Shown: positions 33,473 through 42,909 of the stretch, one piece after another
How positions within the stretch are numbered: position 1 is the first letter of the stretch
How the letters are laid out: each line of letters opens with the position of its first letter
From: Clostridiales bacterium
GTDB lineage: Bacteria > Bacillota > Clostridia > Saccharofermentanales > Saccharofermentanaceae
NCBI GenBank assembly: GCA_017554745.1
Contig: JAFZHS010000025.1
Coordinates: 1-63,831, forward strand
DNA: 63,831 nt
Direction of reading: 5' to 3'
Translations under genes and position numbers: made by a program
Notes under the pieces: model-generated
The model's input: only the letters and a program-made list of their open reading frames with translations
Databases searched by the model: none
Told to the model about the DNA's origin: nothing

Positions 33473-36432
33473 GCAGGGATACATCGCGCAAAGAAGCTGC
33501 AGGAGTAGTATTGTTCTTCTTTGCAATTGCAATGATATTGATATTCTATCTTCCTGTTTCCCTGACAGGTGTTATCGGCGCGTCCGCAAAGAGCTTTTTC
33601 TTCGGACTGGTAGGAGTCGCTGCTTATGCGATCCCGGTGTACATCCTCTACGTTGCTTTGGATGTTTTCTTTGAGAAGAGACAGGGCGTATCGGGTATAA
33701 GAGTCAGGAGTATGATCCTGCTCCTGGTCTCCGTATCGGCTCTCATCGCGCTCATCTCAATGGATATGGTCTATTTCGAAGGTTTGTGCCAGATGAACGA
33801 CGGAAAGACTTCCGCTCTTAAAGCATTATCGCTTCTCTGGGATTCGGGCGAGGACTCCGCGCTCATCAATAATCCGGCAAGCTCTTCGTTTACTCTTACA
33901 GGCGGCATCATCGGAGGCTCTATCGCTGTTGCGCTCTATAAAGTAACAGGCACAGTTATAGGAATCCTCGCGATAATCGTATTCCTGCTTACACAGATCC
34001 TGCTCGTGTTCAGAGTGTCCATCAAGGCTACTGCCAAGAAGACAGCGCATGCGATCAGTACTGCTTCAGGCAAGGTCTATAACAGTGTGGTAAGCCATAA
34101 AGACCAGAAGTACAAAGACCCTGAGTACCAGATGTATTCAGGCAACGGTTATAACGACACGAATATTCAAAGGGCCAGACAGAACGCCGGTACGACGGTT
34201 ATCTCATACGGTGACGGCAGTGTCATCCCGCCCGTAAATACGCCTGATTACGGCTCGCGCTTTGTCCAGAGCAATCCCAATGCAGGCGGACGCACGCCCC
34301 AGAAGCAGGGTCCTTTCATGACCAACATGCCTATCGACGGCGAATCGGGCTTTGCCGATGTTGATAAGATGACAGGCGGACAGATCCATGCCGTCGACCA
34401 GGTGCCGGGCAAGCTTGCCTTCAATGAGAAGGAATACAATGTCTCTAACGGACAGGAAGGTTCTGCAGACTTCGGATATATTACTGATCCTTTGAATCTT
34501 CCTAATGCGGCGAAAACAAAGAAGCAGAGAAAGACTCTCTCGTTCCTTGATCCCAAGAAGAAGGATGATTTCTATGATCTTTCAGACGGCAAAAAGTCAG
34601 AACAGGACGAAGATATCAACGATGCACAAGGCGGCCCTTATGAGGTCGGTGAAGAATACGGTTCGGCTTACGATTATTCGGAGCCTGACCGTTCGGTAAG
34701 AGAGCCGAAGATCAATCTATCGCAGTACGAGGATGACAGCATTGAGGAAGTAAAGCCTGCTGCACCTGCACCGAATGACGGCATTACCATCAATGCGGGC
34801 AATGATAATACCGCGGGTTACAGCACTACTGAGGGAAGAATATTAAAGACTTCTTCACGCACCAAATCTGTTCCGGTTACCCCCGGAATCGAGTTTGCTG
34901 AAGAGACAAAGCAGCATGAAGCACAGCTCCGTGCCCAGAGAAGAAGACTCAGGAATTACAAGCCCGCTCCCACTACGCTCTTGGCACCCGATATCAAGCA
35001 GCGCGCTGACGCTGACCTTGAGAGAAAGCTCAAGGCTAAGGCACAGAAGCTTGAGGAAGCGCTTAAGAGCTTCGGTATCGTAGCAAGAGTTGTTAACATC
35101 ACGCACGGGCCTTCGATCACCAGATTCGAACTGACGCTCGAGACCGGTACAAAGGTATCCAGAGTCACGAATCTCCAGGATGACATCATGCTCGCCATGG
35201 CAGCCATCTCCATAAGAATTGAGGCACCTATCCCGGGAAAGAGCGCGATCGGTATCGAGATCCCTAATGACACTGCTACTGCCGTACAACTGAGAGGCCT
35301 TGTCGAGACAAAGGAATTCAAGGCTGCATCTCCTCTTACTGTCGCTTTGGGAAGAGATATACCCGGAAGACCTATCTATTGTGATCTCGCCAAGATGCCT
35401 CACCTCATGATCGCAGGCTCCACGGGTTCAGGTAAGTCCGTATGTATCAACTCGATCCTTACGAGTATCCTTGTTCACTCTTCACCCGAAGAAGTCCGCA
35501 TGATCCTCGTTGACCCCAAGGTCGTAGAGCTTTCTGTATATAACGGCATCCCTCATCTCATCATGCCGGTCATCACTGATCCCAAGAAGGCTGCAGGCGC
35601 TTTGAACTGGGCAGTTAACGAGATGCAGAGAAGATATAAGCTTTTCGAGGAGGGCCAGGTAAGAGACATCAAGGGCTTTAACGAGAAATATAAGAACGAC
35701 AGCCAGGTAGAGCATCTGCCTTTGCTTCTCATCGTTATAGACGAGCTTGCCGAGCTCATGATGGTAGCCGCAAAAGAAGTCGAGACATATATTTCGAGAC
35801 TCGCAGCGCTCGCAAGAGCTGCAGGCATCCATTTGCTCATTGCCACACAGAGACCTTCCGTTGACGTTATCACGGGTGTCATCAAGGCCAATATCGGCTC
35901 GAGGATCGCTTTCGCCGTTACTTCGGGCGTTGACTCAAGAACAATTCTTGATTCTTACGGTGCAGAGAAGCTCCTCGGTAAGGGCGACATGCTCTATGCA
36001 CCTATGAGTGCTCCGCAGCCTGTAAGAGGCCAGGGCGCGTTCCTGAAGGATGAAGAGGTAGAGGACGTCGTAGATTGCCTTAAAAAGCAGTATGGCGCTA
36101 TGTACGATGAAGCCATCATCAAGGATATCGACAGAGTCACAGAAGGCGGTGACCAGCCTCTCGGTGGTTCATCTTCCGGCGGTTCGTCCGGCGGATCAGA
36201 GAATGACGAACTGTTCAACCAGGCGGTCCAGACCGTACTTGAGAACGGAAGCGCAAGCGTATCGGTTCTTCAGAGAAGACTGGGCTTAGGTTATCCGAAG
36301 GCCGCAAGACTTGTAGATGAACTCGAGAAGAGAAAGATCATCGGACCATATGAAGGAAGCAAGCCCAGAAAGATCCTTATCACGGAGACCGAATGGCTTG
36401 AGATGCAGGCGAGAAACAGTGGAAATGAATGA
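33469..36432 (+). CDS. ftsK: FtsK/SpoIIIE DNA translocase
   Basis: 987 residues, TTG start 8 bases after AGGAGG. It pumps chromosomal DNA through the division septum. About four membrane helices lie in residues 15-190, then a low-complexity Gly/Asn/Asp linker (about 200-490). The motor domain has Walker A GSTGSGKS at about 650-657 and Walker B LLLIVIDELAELM near 750-760. The C-terminal gamma winged helix (about 910-975, SVSVLQRRLGLGYPKAARLV) reads KOPS-type polarity. A Ser/Gly linker (SSSGGSSGGS) precedes gamma. Confidence 0.95.
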   Translation: MSRDTSRKEAAGVVLFFFAIAMILIFYLPVSLTGVIGASAKSFFFGLVGVAAYAIPVYILYVALDVFFEKRQGVSGIRVRSMILLLVSVSALIALISMDMVYFEGLCQMNDGKTSALKALSLLWDSGEDSALINNPASSSFTLTGGIIGGSIAVALYKVTGTVIGILAIIVFLLTQILLVFRVSIKATAKKTAHAISTASGKVYNSVVSHKDQKYKDPEYQMYSGNGYNDTNIQRARQNAGTTVISYGDGSVIPPVNTPDYGSRFVQSNPNAGGRTPQKQGPFMTNMPIDGESGFADVDKMTGGQIHAVDQVPGKLAFNEKEYNVSNGQEGSADFGYITDPLNLPNAAKTKKQRKTLSFLDPKKKDDFYDLSDGKKSEQDEDINDAQGGPYEVGEEYGSAYDYSEPDRSVREPKINLSQYEDDSIEEVKPAAPAPNDGITINAGNDNTAGYSTTEGRILKTSSRTKSVPVTPGIEFAEETKQHEAQLRAQRRRLRNYKPAPTTLLAPDIKQRADADLERKLKAKAQKLEEALKSFGIVARVVNITHGPSITRFELTLETGTKVSRVTNLQDDIMLAMAAISIRIEAPIPGKSAIGIEIPNDTATAVQLRGLVETKEFKAASPLTVALGRDIPGRPIYCDLAKMPHLMIAGSTGSGKSVCINSILTSILVHSSPEEVRMILVDPKVVELSVYNGIPHLIMPVITDPKKAAGALNWAVNEMQRRYKLFEEGQVRDIKGFNEKYKNDSQVEHLPLLLIVIDELAELMMVAAKEVETYISRLAALARAAGIHLLIATQRPSVDVITGVIKANIGSRIAFAVTSGVDSRTILDSYGAEKLLGKGDMLYAPMSAPQPVRGQGAFLKDEEVEDVVDCLKKQYGAMYDEAIIKDIDRVTEGGDQPLGGSSSGGSSGGSENDELFNQAVQTVLENGSASVSVLQRRLGLGYPKAARLVDELEKRKIIGPYEGSKPRKILITETEWLEMQARNSGNE

Positions 36433-36946
36433 GATAAATGAACAGATCAACGCGAAGGCAAAAGAACTCGTTGAGATCTGCAAAGATAAGAAAGTCACGA
36501 TCGGATTTGCCGAGAGCCTTACAGGAGGCTTGATCTCGGCCTCTGTCGTTAATATCCCCGGAGCATCCGCGGTTTTCAAAGGCTCTGTAGTCTCATATAC
36601 GAATGAGATAAAAGAGAATGTCCTTGGTGTTCCTTCTGAAATTATCAGTGAGCATACCGAAGTATCTGAAGAATGCGCTATTGCCATGGCTCAGGGCGGT
36701 GCCAAGGTTCTCGGCTGCGATCTCGTAGTCTCCGTAACCGGAATAGCAGGCCCTACAGGTGCCTTGCCCGGCAAGCCTGTCGGAACAGTATATATGGGCT
36801 ATTGTTATGAATCACCGGATACTTTTGGCGATCATACCGCAGCTTTGAGGTTGAATTTTGAAGGAGACAGGGATACTATACGCTCCTATACTGTGCTTTC
36901 AGCTTTAGATCTGGCTGTCAGACTGGTTAAGGAAGGTAAAGCTTAA
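36425..36946 (+). CDS. pncC: CinA C-terminal-type nicotinamide nucleotide amidase
   Basis: 173 residues from ATG at 36425, overlapping the ftsK end by 8 bases. It carries the CinA C-terminal domain alone: GFAESLTGGLISASVVNIPG, SYTNEIKENVLGV, and VVSVTGIAGPTGALPGKPVG. This domain hydrolyses nicotinamide mononucleotide to NaMN and ammonia (PncC). The N-terminal MoCF-like half of full CinA is absent, as in the short PncC type. Confidence 0.9.
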   Translation: MNEINEQINAKAKELVEICKDKKVTIGFAESLTGGLISASVVNIPGASAVFKGSVVSYTNEIKENVLGVPSEIISEHTEVSEECAIAMAQGGAKVLGCDLVVSVTGIAGPTGALPGKPVGTVYMGYCYESPDTFGDHTAALRLNFEGDRDTIRSYTVLSALDLAVRLVKEGKA

Positions 36947-38587
36947 GTGTCTGAGATTACTAATCCCGAAGAAAGCAAGAAAACAACGTCTCCTTCAAAA
37001 AAGAGGGGGATGAGCTTTGCTTTATCGACGATAATCGTAGGCATCGGTCTCATCATTACTAAAGGCTCAGGACTTATCCGTGACGTAATCGTTTCCTGGA
37101 AATTTACAGAGCCTGCGCTTCGCGACGCCTACATGCTCGCATTCAATATCCCGGATCTTTTTTATAACCTTCTTGTCGGCGGGGCAATCTATTCGACGAT
37201 CGCTCCATACATGAGCGCACAACTGGCTGTAGGCAGGGAAAAAGAAGCCATAAAGGTCGTAAGCAAATTCATTACAGCAGTAAGCATCGTAATGATCGTC
37301 TTCTGCTCTATAGGAACCATATTCTCAGAACCTTTATATAAGTTCTACAGCCTTTTCCATAATGTTAAGAATCCGGATATCCTGCCTTTGGCAGCACAGG
37401 CTTCCAAGCTTTTGTTCCCGCAGATCTTCTTCATTATGCTTGCGGCACTTTGTAACGGAATCCTTATCGCATACAGAAGATTTACGATCACTTCGTTTGC
37501 GCCTGTCTTATATAACATTCTGGTTATTGCAGCCATCTATGTCTTCGGCGGAAATGATCTTACACACCTTATGATGACGACTGGCGGAATCCTTGTGGCA
37601 GCTTTATTCAATTTCCTTTTCCAGTACGTATTGGGCTTTAAGCAGATGAGACAGTTCAAGCCTGATTTCCATCTGGCTGACAGGGAACTCTTTAAGGTTT
37701 TCAAGCGTGCCGTACCGATCCTTATCTCGGCATCTGTAGTACAGATCAATGCGATCGTATTAAACAGTTTTGCTTTGCAGTTTGATGAAGGAAGCGTTTA
37801 CTGTTTCAGAAACGCGAACTCGATCTGGCAGATACCTTATTCGGTATTTGTCGTAGCTATCACTACCGTAATGACGCCTGAACTTTCCGGAGATTACGAA
37901 GCAAAGAGATATCAGAAGGCTTCAGATCTCATTTCTCATTCAATGAGAAGCGCACTGTTCATGACCATTCCTTCTGCTGTGTTTATCGGAGTCTTGAATG
38001 TTGACGTCGTTAAAGCGGTCTACCAGTGGCATTCGGCATATACCAACGAACAGGCCCAGGTCGCGGCTACATTCCTTTTGGGATTCTGCAGCGCAATAGT
38101 TACGGCAACTGTCGTTCACGTATTTAACCAGGCATTCTATGCGATAGGCCAGACAAAGATACCTTTGTTTGCAGGCATCTTGGGACTCGTGATCAATCCT
38201 GTTGCGTGCAGCATAATGATCAAGCTCGGCGTGGGTCCCATGTCTTTGTCTTTCGCTTATTCGATAACAAATATCTTCATGATGGTGCTTCTTGCTGTGA
38301 CATACTGCAGACGCAAGGAGCTTGCTCCCCACGGCATCATCAAGTTCCTGCTTAAGAGCGTTATCTGTGTAGCGGTCATGGCAGGCGTGGTATTTGTTAT
38401 CAACATGTTCCTTCCTGCCCAGGGCGGCAAGGCCATGCAGCTCGGTATTTTTGCGCTTAAGGCAGCGGTTGCTGTTGCAGTCTTCTTTGCCATGGCGGTT
38501 ATTCTCCGGATGGAAGAAGCGACATACTGGATCGACAGGGCAAAGAACATTTTCAAGAAGGGCAGGGCGAAGAAAACAACAGCCTGA
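36947..38587 (+). CDS. murJ: Lipid II flippase MurJ
   Basis: 546 residues, GTG start directly after the pncC stop. It has 14 membrane segments of the MATE/MVF fold. Family marks: SGLIRDVIVSWKFTEPALRD, NIPDLFYNLLVGGAIYSTIA, LNSFALQFDEGSVYCFRNAN, IPYSVFVVAITTVMTPEL. It flips lipid-linked peptidoglycan precursor across the membrane. Both ends are short cytoplasmic tails rich in Lys. Confidence 0.93.
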   Translation: MSEITNPEESKKTTSPSKKRGMSFALSTIIVGIGLIITKGSGLIRDVIVSWKFTEPALRDAYMLAFNIPDLFYNLLVGGAIYSTIAPYMSAQLAVGREKEAIKVVSKFITAVSIVMIVFCSIGTIFSEPLYKFYSLFHNVKNPDILPLAAQASKLLFPQIFFIMLAALCNGILIAYRRFTITSFAPVLYNILVIAAIYVFGGNDLTHLMMTTGGILVAALFNFLFQYVLGFKQMRQFKPDFHLADRELFKVFKRAVPILISASVVQINAIVLNSFALQFDEGSVYCFRNANSIWQIPYSVFVVAITTVMTPELSGDYEAKRYQKASDLISHSMRSALFMTIPSAVFIGVLNVDVVKAVYQWHSAYTNEQAQVAATFLLGFCSAIVTATVVHVFNQAFYAIGQTKIPLFAGILGLVINPVACSIMIKLGVGPMSLSFAYSITNIFMMVLLAVTYCRRKELAPHGIIKFLLKSVICVAVMAGVVFVINMFLPAQGGKAMQLGIFALKAAVAVAVFFAMAVILRMEEATYWIDRAKNIFKKGRAKKTTA

Positions 38588-38605
38588 TCTTGTAACATAA
38601 GTTTT

Positions 38606-38639
38606 CAAATTTTAATGATAATATGTCATTAAGAATTTG
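38606..38639 (+). other. Hairpin between murJ and the transpeptidase gene
   Basis: CAAATT-TTAATGA (38606-38618) pairs with TCATTAA-(G)-AATTTG (38626-38639), 13 bp with one bulge. It ends 17 bases before the next ATG. No U-run follows, so attenuation, mRNA processing or a protein site are all possible. Confidence 0.5.
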
Positions 38640-38656
38640 AGACTGAGAGGAACAGG

Positions 38657-39685
38657 ATGCTGATGTTAAAGAGCCGCTTTCTTAAGTTTATCTGCCTGTG
38701 CCTGACAGTCTTTTCTGTTTTATCCTTTTTAAGCAGCAGTATCCCGGTAATTGCTTTAGATGATGCTTCCTCAGCTGATGAAGCCGCTGAAGAAGAGGAT
38801 ATCGATCCGATGTATTTCAAGTTCGTCGGACGCCTTTATGCGATCGTTACCCGTCAGATGCATGCTGATGAGACCGAGAAGCACGATCTGGCAAAAAGTC
38901 TCAAAGGCGGAATATCAGCTGCCTATGACGTCATGTATCACTTCTATTTTTCCGATGCGTACCGCGAACTCGGCCAGAGCGATGAAGACTTCGTCGAAGA
39001 TCTCTATACCGGTTGTTACGGGAGATATGCTGACGAATCCGGCAAGAAGTATTATGTCGGAAGGCTTGAATCAGGATACAGCAGATATCTGGTTTTCAGG
39101 GAGTTCCTGTCTTCAAATGAGTTCGTTAAGCTCTGCAGCAGCTACAATATACGTATTAAGAAAATACTTATCAGCAACTATATAGATCACCTTGACGGCA
39201 TGACCTGTATCTGTGACGACTATTATGATCTTGATAAGAACGGCAATCTCGACTGGTGCTATAAGAATGCCGCCAAGCACGTCCGCTGCATCAATGAGTT
39301 CTACTACACCAGCCCCACGAAATACTACATCATCGCTGACATCGATAACTGCTATATCATGATCTTCAAGGGCAGTGTAGGCCAGTGGTCTTTATACAAG
39401 ATCTATCCGATGTCCTGCGGCAAATCCGGGCATGAGACTCCCAGGGGGAACTATAAAGTAACGGGCAAGCTGTCCTATTTCTATTCCCATGGTTCGCTTT
39501 GCTATTATGCGACACAGTGGAACGGACCATATTACCTTCACAGCGTCACTTATAACTATAACGGAACTATCCAGAACGGTACGCTCGGCAAGCATATCTC
39601 TGCTGGCTGTATCAGGCTCAGAATAGATGTGGCGGAGTGGATTTACGATAATATCCCGGTCGGAACGCCCGTTAAAACGATCTGA
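38657..39685 (+). CDS. Secreted L,D-transpeptidase (YkuD) with DUF4214-like region
   Basis: 342 residues, AGAGGAA upstream. The signal peptide is about residues 1-33. An acidic linker is followed by a DUF4214-like helical region (DEDFVEDLYTGCYGRYADES..., about 110-165). The YkuD catalytic domain is C-terminal, with H295, H313 and catalytic C318 in GKHISAGCIRL. Such enzymes make 3-3 peptidoglycan crosslinks or anchor proteins. It follows murJ, fitting a wall role. Confidence 0.87.
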   Translation: MLMLKSRFLKFICLCLTVFSVLSFLSSSIPVIALDDASSADEAAEEEDIDPMYFKFVGRLYAIVTRQMHADETEKHDLAKSLKGGISAAYDVMYHFYFSDAYRELGQSDEDFVEDLYTGCYGRYADESGKKYYVGRLESGYSRYLVFREFLSSNEFVKLCSSYNIRIKKILISNYIDHLDGMTCICDDYYDLDKNGNLDWCYKNAAKHVRCINEFYYTSPTKYYIIADIDNCYIMIFKGSVGQWSLYKIYPMSCGKSGHETPRGNYKVTGKLSYFYSHGSLCYYATQWNGPYYLHSVTYNYNGTIQNGTLGKHISAGCIRLRIDVAEWIYDNIPVGTPVKTI

Positions 39686-39688
39686 GTT

Positions 39689-39720
39689 TTTGTCGGTTTT
39701 TGTCGGTTCTTGTCGTTTTT
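39689..39720. repeat. Short tandem TTTTTGTCGG repeat
   Basis: Three imperfect 10-base units (TTTTTGTCGG, TTTTTGTCGG, TTCTTGTCG) right after the transpeptidase stop, then TTTTTCGACC. The T-runs may help transcription end here. Confidence 0.5.
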
Positions 39721-39840
39721 CGACCGGCATCAGCAGTTTGTGAAAACCGCGAAATGCTGTGCTCTTGGGACTTTTGAAAATTAAGTGTCCGATTATATGG
39801 ACTTGTATGTATTTGTCCGAATTTTGTGGGCTAAATTCGG

Positions 39841-39869
39841 TTGACAAAAGTGTATCATAACAATAGAAT
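39841..39869 (+). promoter_or_regulatory. recA promoter
   Basis: TTGACA (39841-39846), a 17-base spacer, and TAGAAT (39864-39869). Confidence 0.8.
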
Positions 39870-39884
39870 TAACTCATAAATGAA

Positions 39885-39896
39885 GAACAAATGTTC
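39885..39896 (+). promoter_or_regulatory. LexA (SOS) box of recA
   Basis: GAAC-AAAT-GTTC matches the Gram-positive LexA/DinR consensus GAAC-N4-GTTC. It lies just after the predicted transcript start, ideal for repression. Confidence 0.85.
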
Positions 39897-39919
39897 AATA
39901 CTTTTTTCAGGAGGACGAT

Positions 39920-41047
39920 ATGGCTAAGAGTAAGAATGCCGGTAAGGGCTCAGTTGCCCAGGTTCAGGATAAGGATGAGAGAAGGAAAGCACTTGACGCC
40001 GCTATGGCGCAGATCGAGAAGCAGTTCGGCCAGGGTGCCGTTATGCGTTTGGGCGATAAGTCGCAGGTTGAGATCGATACGATACCTACAGGTGCTTTGA
40101 CACTTGATATCGCTTTGGGTATCGGCGGACTTCCCAGAGGAAGGATCATTGAGATCTACGGACCTGAATCTTCAGGTAAGACTACAGTTGCTCTTCACTG
40201 TGTTGCAGAAGCACAGAAGATGGGCGGTACATGCGCATTCATCGATGCAGAGCATGCGCTCGATCCTGTCTATGCAGGCAATATCGGTGTTGACGTAGAT
40301 AATCTCCTTTTATCCCAGCCTGATACAGGAGAGCAGGCACTCGAGATCTGCGAGACACTCGTAAGAAGCGGATGCATCGATGTTGTAGTTATCGACTCAG
40401 TTGCTGCACTCGTTCCGAGGGCAGAGATCGAAGGCGAGATGGGTGATTCCCACGTAGGTCTTCAGGCAAGACTCATGAGCCAGGCTTTAAGAAAGCTTGC
40501 GCCTGTAGTATCCAAGTCTAATACTATCTGCATCTTCATCAACCAGCTCCGTGAGAAGGTCGGCGTTATGTTCGGTAACCCCGAGACTACACCGGGCGGC
40601 CGTGCGCTCAAGTTCTATGCTTCCGTAAGACTTGATGTCAGGAAGGTCGAGACTCTCCGTAACGGAACAGATGTTGTAGGAAGCCACACCAGAGTTAAGG
40701 TTGTTAAGAATAAGGTTGCTCCGCCGTTCAAGGAAGCAGAGTTCGATATCATGTACGGCAAGGGCGTATCCTCCGAAGGATGCATCATTGACCTCGGTGT
40801 TGAGAACAACATCATCGATAAGAGCGGTTCTTGGTTCGCTTATAACGGCGCTAAGATCGCCCAGGGAAGAGATGCAGCCAAGCAGTATCTCATTGACCAT
40901 CCCGAGGTCAGAGATGAGATCGAAGAGAAGATCAGAGATTCTTATATGCCCGCTGACGATGATGACGTTATCTCTGATGTCGGTGCTGATGCCTCTCCCG
41001 CTGAAGACTCTGATAACGATGACGATATTTTAGGATTCGATGTCTGA
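39920..41047 (+). CDS. recA: Recombinase RecA
   Basis: 375 residues, AGGAGG before the ATG. Strand-exchange ATPase and SOS co-protease. Walker A GPESSGKT at 81-88, Walker [22 protein letters not shown]2 region [20 protein letters not shown], and an acidic C-terminal tail. Preceded by a consensus promoter and a LexA box. The stop overlaps the recX start by 8 bases. Confidence 0.98.
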   Translation: MAKSKNAGKGSVAQVQDKDERRKALDAAMAQIEKQFGQGAVMRLGDKSQVEIDTIPTGALTLDIALGIGGLPRGRIIEIYGPESSGKTTVALHCVAEAQKMGGTCAFIDAEHALDPVYAGNIGVDVDNLLLSQPDTGEQALEICETLVRSGCIDVVVIDSVAALVPRAEIEGEMGDSHVGLQARLMSQALRKLAPVVSKSNTICIFINQLREKVGVMFGNPETTPGGRALKFYASVRLDVRKVETLRNGTDVVGSHTRVKVVKNKVAPPFKEAEFDIMYGKGVSSEGCIIDLGVENNIIDKSGSWFAYNGAKIAQGRDAAKQYLIDHPEVRDEIEEKIRDSYMPADDDDVISDVGADASPAEDSDNDDDILGFDV

Positions 41048-41501
41048 TAATTCTACGACCAAGGAAGCCGTTACCTGCGCGATCAGGCATATCGGAACCG
41101 GTGTTTATTCTTCAGGTAAGATAAGAGTATATCTGCTTCAGAAGGGCTATTCTGAAGCAGATGCTATCAGTGCCGTTAAGCATCTGGTAGATACCGGTTA
41201 TATCGATGATGTGCGTGCTTCGCGTAAGGTTCTTACGGCGCGTTCAGGCAAGAAGCAGGAGAGCAGGCAATATATGTACAAGCGCCTGCTCGAAGCAGGT
41301 ATAGATCCCGACATAGCTGATGACATCTTTGCTTCACTAGGAATTGACATCGATACGTGCGTGAGTTTGTTTGAAGCTAATTACCCGGATGCTTCAGCTG
41401 ATTATTCCGACAGGGAAGAAGAGTTCATTAAGCTTGCGCAGCTCAGGGGTTATAGCCTTGAATGTGCAAGATCAGCGTTCAGGAGATTCCTGGAACGCTG
41501 A
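41040..41501 (+). CDS. recX: RecA regulator RecX
   Basis: 153 residues with three helical repeats ([60 protein letters not shown]). RecX caps or destabilises RecA filaments. Translationally coupled to recA by an 8-base overlap. The rny gene that often follows recX in Bacillota is not present here. Confidence 0.9.
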   Translation: MSDNSTTKEAVTCAIRHIGTGVYSSGKIRVYLLQKGYSEADAISAVKHLVDTGYIDDVRASRKVLTARSGKKQESRQYMYKRLLEAGIDPDIADDIFASLGIDIDTCVSLFEANYPDASADYSDREEEFIKLAQLRGYSLECARSAFRRFLER

Positions 41502-41568
41502 TCCCGCCGGTTGTTATGGACTTAACTGAGTGTGGTTTTTTCCTAATTGATTAGTCGAATATTTGTAA

Positions 41569-41907
41569 TCAGTTCGCTGTAAATCCTACAAGTAAAAAAG
41601 CAAAAGCAAAGATGATCGATAGCATAAATGAGGCTATCTTTAATGTCTTGTGATGCCTGATGTATTTGCAGAAGAAAATGATCTGATAGATAAGGCTGAA
41701 GGGCAAGGGAATCATATAGTTGAAGAAACCTAATATAAGCGCAAGGATCATTCCTTCAAAACCATAGAACTTGGTGATGTCCTGCATGCCAAAATAAGCA
41801 CCTTCGATTCCGCAGTGGATTACAAAAATATACGGGAGAAAGCATAGGAAGTATATTACTGTTCCGATTATGCCTTTGACTGAGATTTTGTTAGAACTGT
41901 ACCCCAT
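41569..41907 (-). CDS. Small multi-pass membrane protein, shared regulon with DUF2975 operon
   Basis: 112 residues, AAGGGGGA before the ATG. Three hydrophobic segments (about 11-32, 50-75, 88-110), Phe- and Ile-rich. No family recognised. Its promoter (41943-41997, minus strand) is nearly identical in spacing and sequence to that of the DUF2975 operon at 13855, so the same regulator probably controls it. Confidence 0.7.
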   Translation of the reverse strand: MGYSSNKISVKGIIGTVIYFLCFLPYIFVIHCGIEGAYFGMQDITKFYGFEGMILALILGFFNYMIPLPFSLIYQIIFFCKYIRHHKTLKIASFMLSIIFAFAFLLVGFTAN

Positions 41908-41942
41908 CTTTTCATCCCCCTTGAAGTTTGCTTGTATACCGG

Positions 41943-41997
41943 TATGTTAACACGGCGTTTTTCGAATTTCAAGAGAAATTTATCGAAATACAATAAA
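41943..41997 (-). promoter_or_regulatory. Promoter/operator matching the DUF2975 promoter
   Basis: Minus strand from 41997: TTTATTG, 5 bases, CGAT, 6 bases, CTCTTG, 5 bases, CGAAAA, then GC-x-GTGTTA and ATAC. Every element and spacing is shared with 13855-13910. It contains two TTG-N5-CGA sites 21 bases apart. It ends 36 bases before the ATG. Confidence 0.7.
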
Positions 41998-42064
41998 ATT
42001 TTGTGCTTTATCAGAAAAACTAGCGGCGCGGGGCATTTGAGAAAAACCGCTTTAAGGGCTTAAT

Positions 42065-42835
42065 TTATATTTTCCAATGGGGATGGCCTTCAATGTGCGC
42101 GGGATGAAGATTGTCTTCATCAAAGATCGATATCCTAGAAAGACATTCTTCAATATATTCGACAGTTTTAGGGACGTCTGATCTGGTCTGTGGATAGTTT
42201 AAGATCATGTTCTGGTAGACGCTTGCGAAGTATTCGTAATTATCCGCCGTCTCATGTCCGTCGCCGATCGAGGTTACATCCGTAAAGTAATCCTTTTCTG
42301 TCTCGTATATCGCCAAAAATTCTTCTTTTTCTTCTGCCCAGCCGAGTTCATAGGCTATGGCATGACCGACTTCATGTATGGTGGAACGCCTTATGGTGGC
42401 GGAGTTTGATGAGATGTAAATGATCCTCTTGTTATAGTCGGTTATTCCGCATATCTGGCTGGAGTAATTGTATTCTTCCTCCAGATTCTTGGCCGTTAAC
42501 TCGATCTTCCAGCCGTGCAGTTTCAGGAACTGGAGATGTTCAAAGGGGATCAGCGATAGTTCATATTGGAACATTTCTTCCGGTGTGCCCGGAGGCGGTT
42601 CCGTATAAGCATAATTAGCATCAGCTTCACCGGGATCCATGCTCCGTGAAGGATTTAGATCGTCTAAAGATAAATCTGTAGATGAGGAGGCTATATCATC
42701 GGGATAAACGGGTTCGGTTATTTCTGCTTTGCATCCGCTTAAGGCGATGGTCAAGGCACAGCTTAACAGTGCCGCACAAACTGTCCGGGATAAAGTCCCA
42801 AGATTATGAGATCCTGTCAGTTTAGTAGTTCTCAT
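42065..42835 (-). CDS. Putative lipoprotein zinc metallopeptidase
   Basis: 256 residues. Lipoprotein signal with LSGC (C35). A Ser/Asp/Pro-rich linker includes a PPP. The catalytic domain has HEVGH (residues 154-158) and a downstream Glu in NYEYFASVYQNM (E201), a gluzincin pattern as in anthrax lethal factor-type and Pro-Pro endopeptidases. A surface protease role is inferred. The ribosome site is weak. Confidence 0.7.
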   Translation of the reverse strand: MRTTKLTGSHNLGTLSRTVCAALLSCALTIALSGCKAEITEPVYPDDIASSSTDLSLDDLNPSRSMDPGEADANYAYTEPPPGTPEEMFQYELSLIPFEHLQFLKLHGWKIELTAKNLEEEYNYSSQICGITDYNKRIIYISSNSATIRRSTIHEVGHAIAYELGWAEEKEEFLAIYETEKDYFTDVTSIGDGHETADNYEYFASVYQNMILNYPQTRSDVPKTVEYIEECLSRISIFDEDNLHPAHIEGHPHWKI

Positions 42836-42909
42836 ACCGCTATATTATCACATCGTTTTATGTGATTCTTGTCGGGGCACGGTTTCCTTTTCGAGGGCAC
42901 AGGTAGAAA

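Noticed and set aside
37940..38608. 222-codon open frame antisense to murJ
   Set aside because: It is low-quality sequence rich in His, Cys and Arg opposite a clear flippase gene.
41502..41568. rny (RNase Y) expected after recX
   Set aside because: No open frame or KH/HD motif is present; the next gene is a small minus-strand membrane protein.
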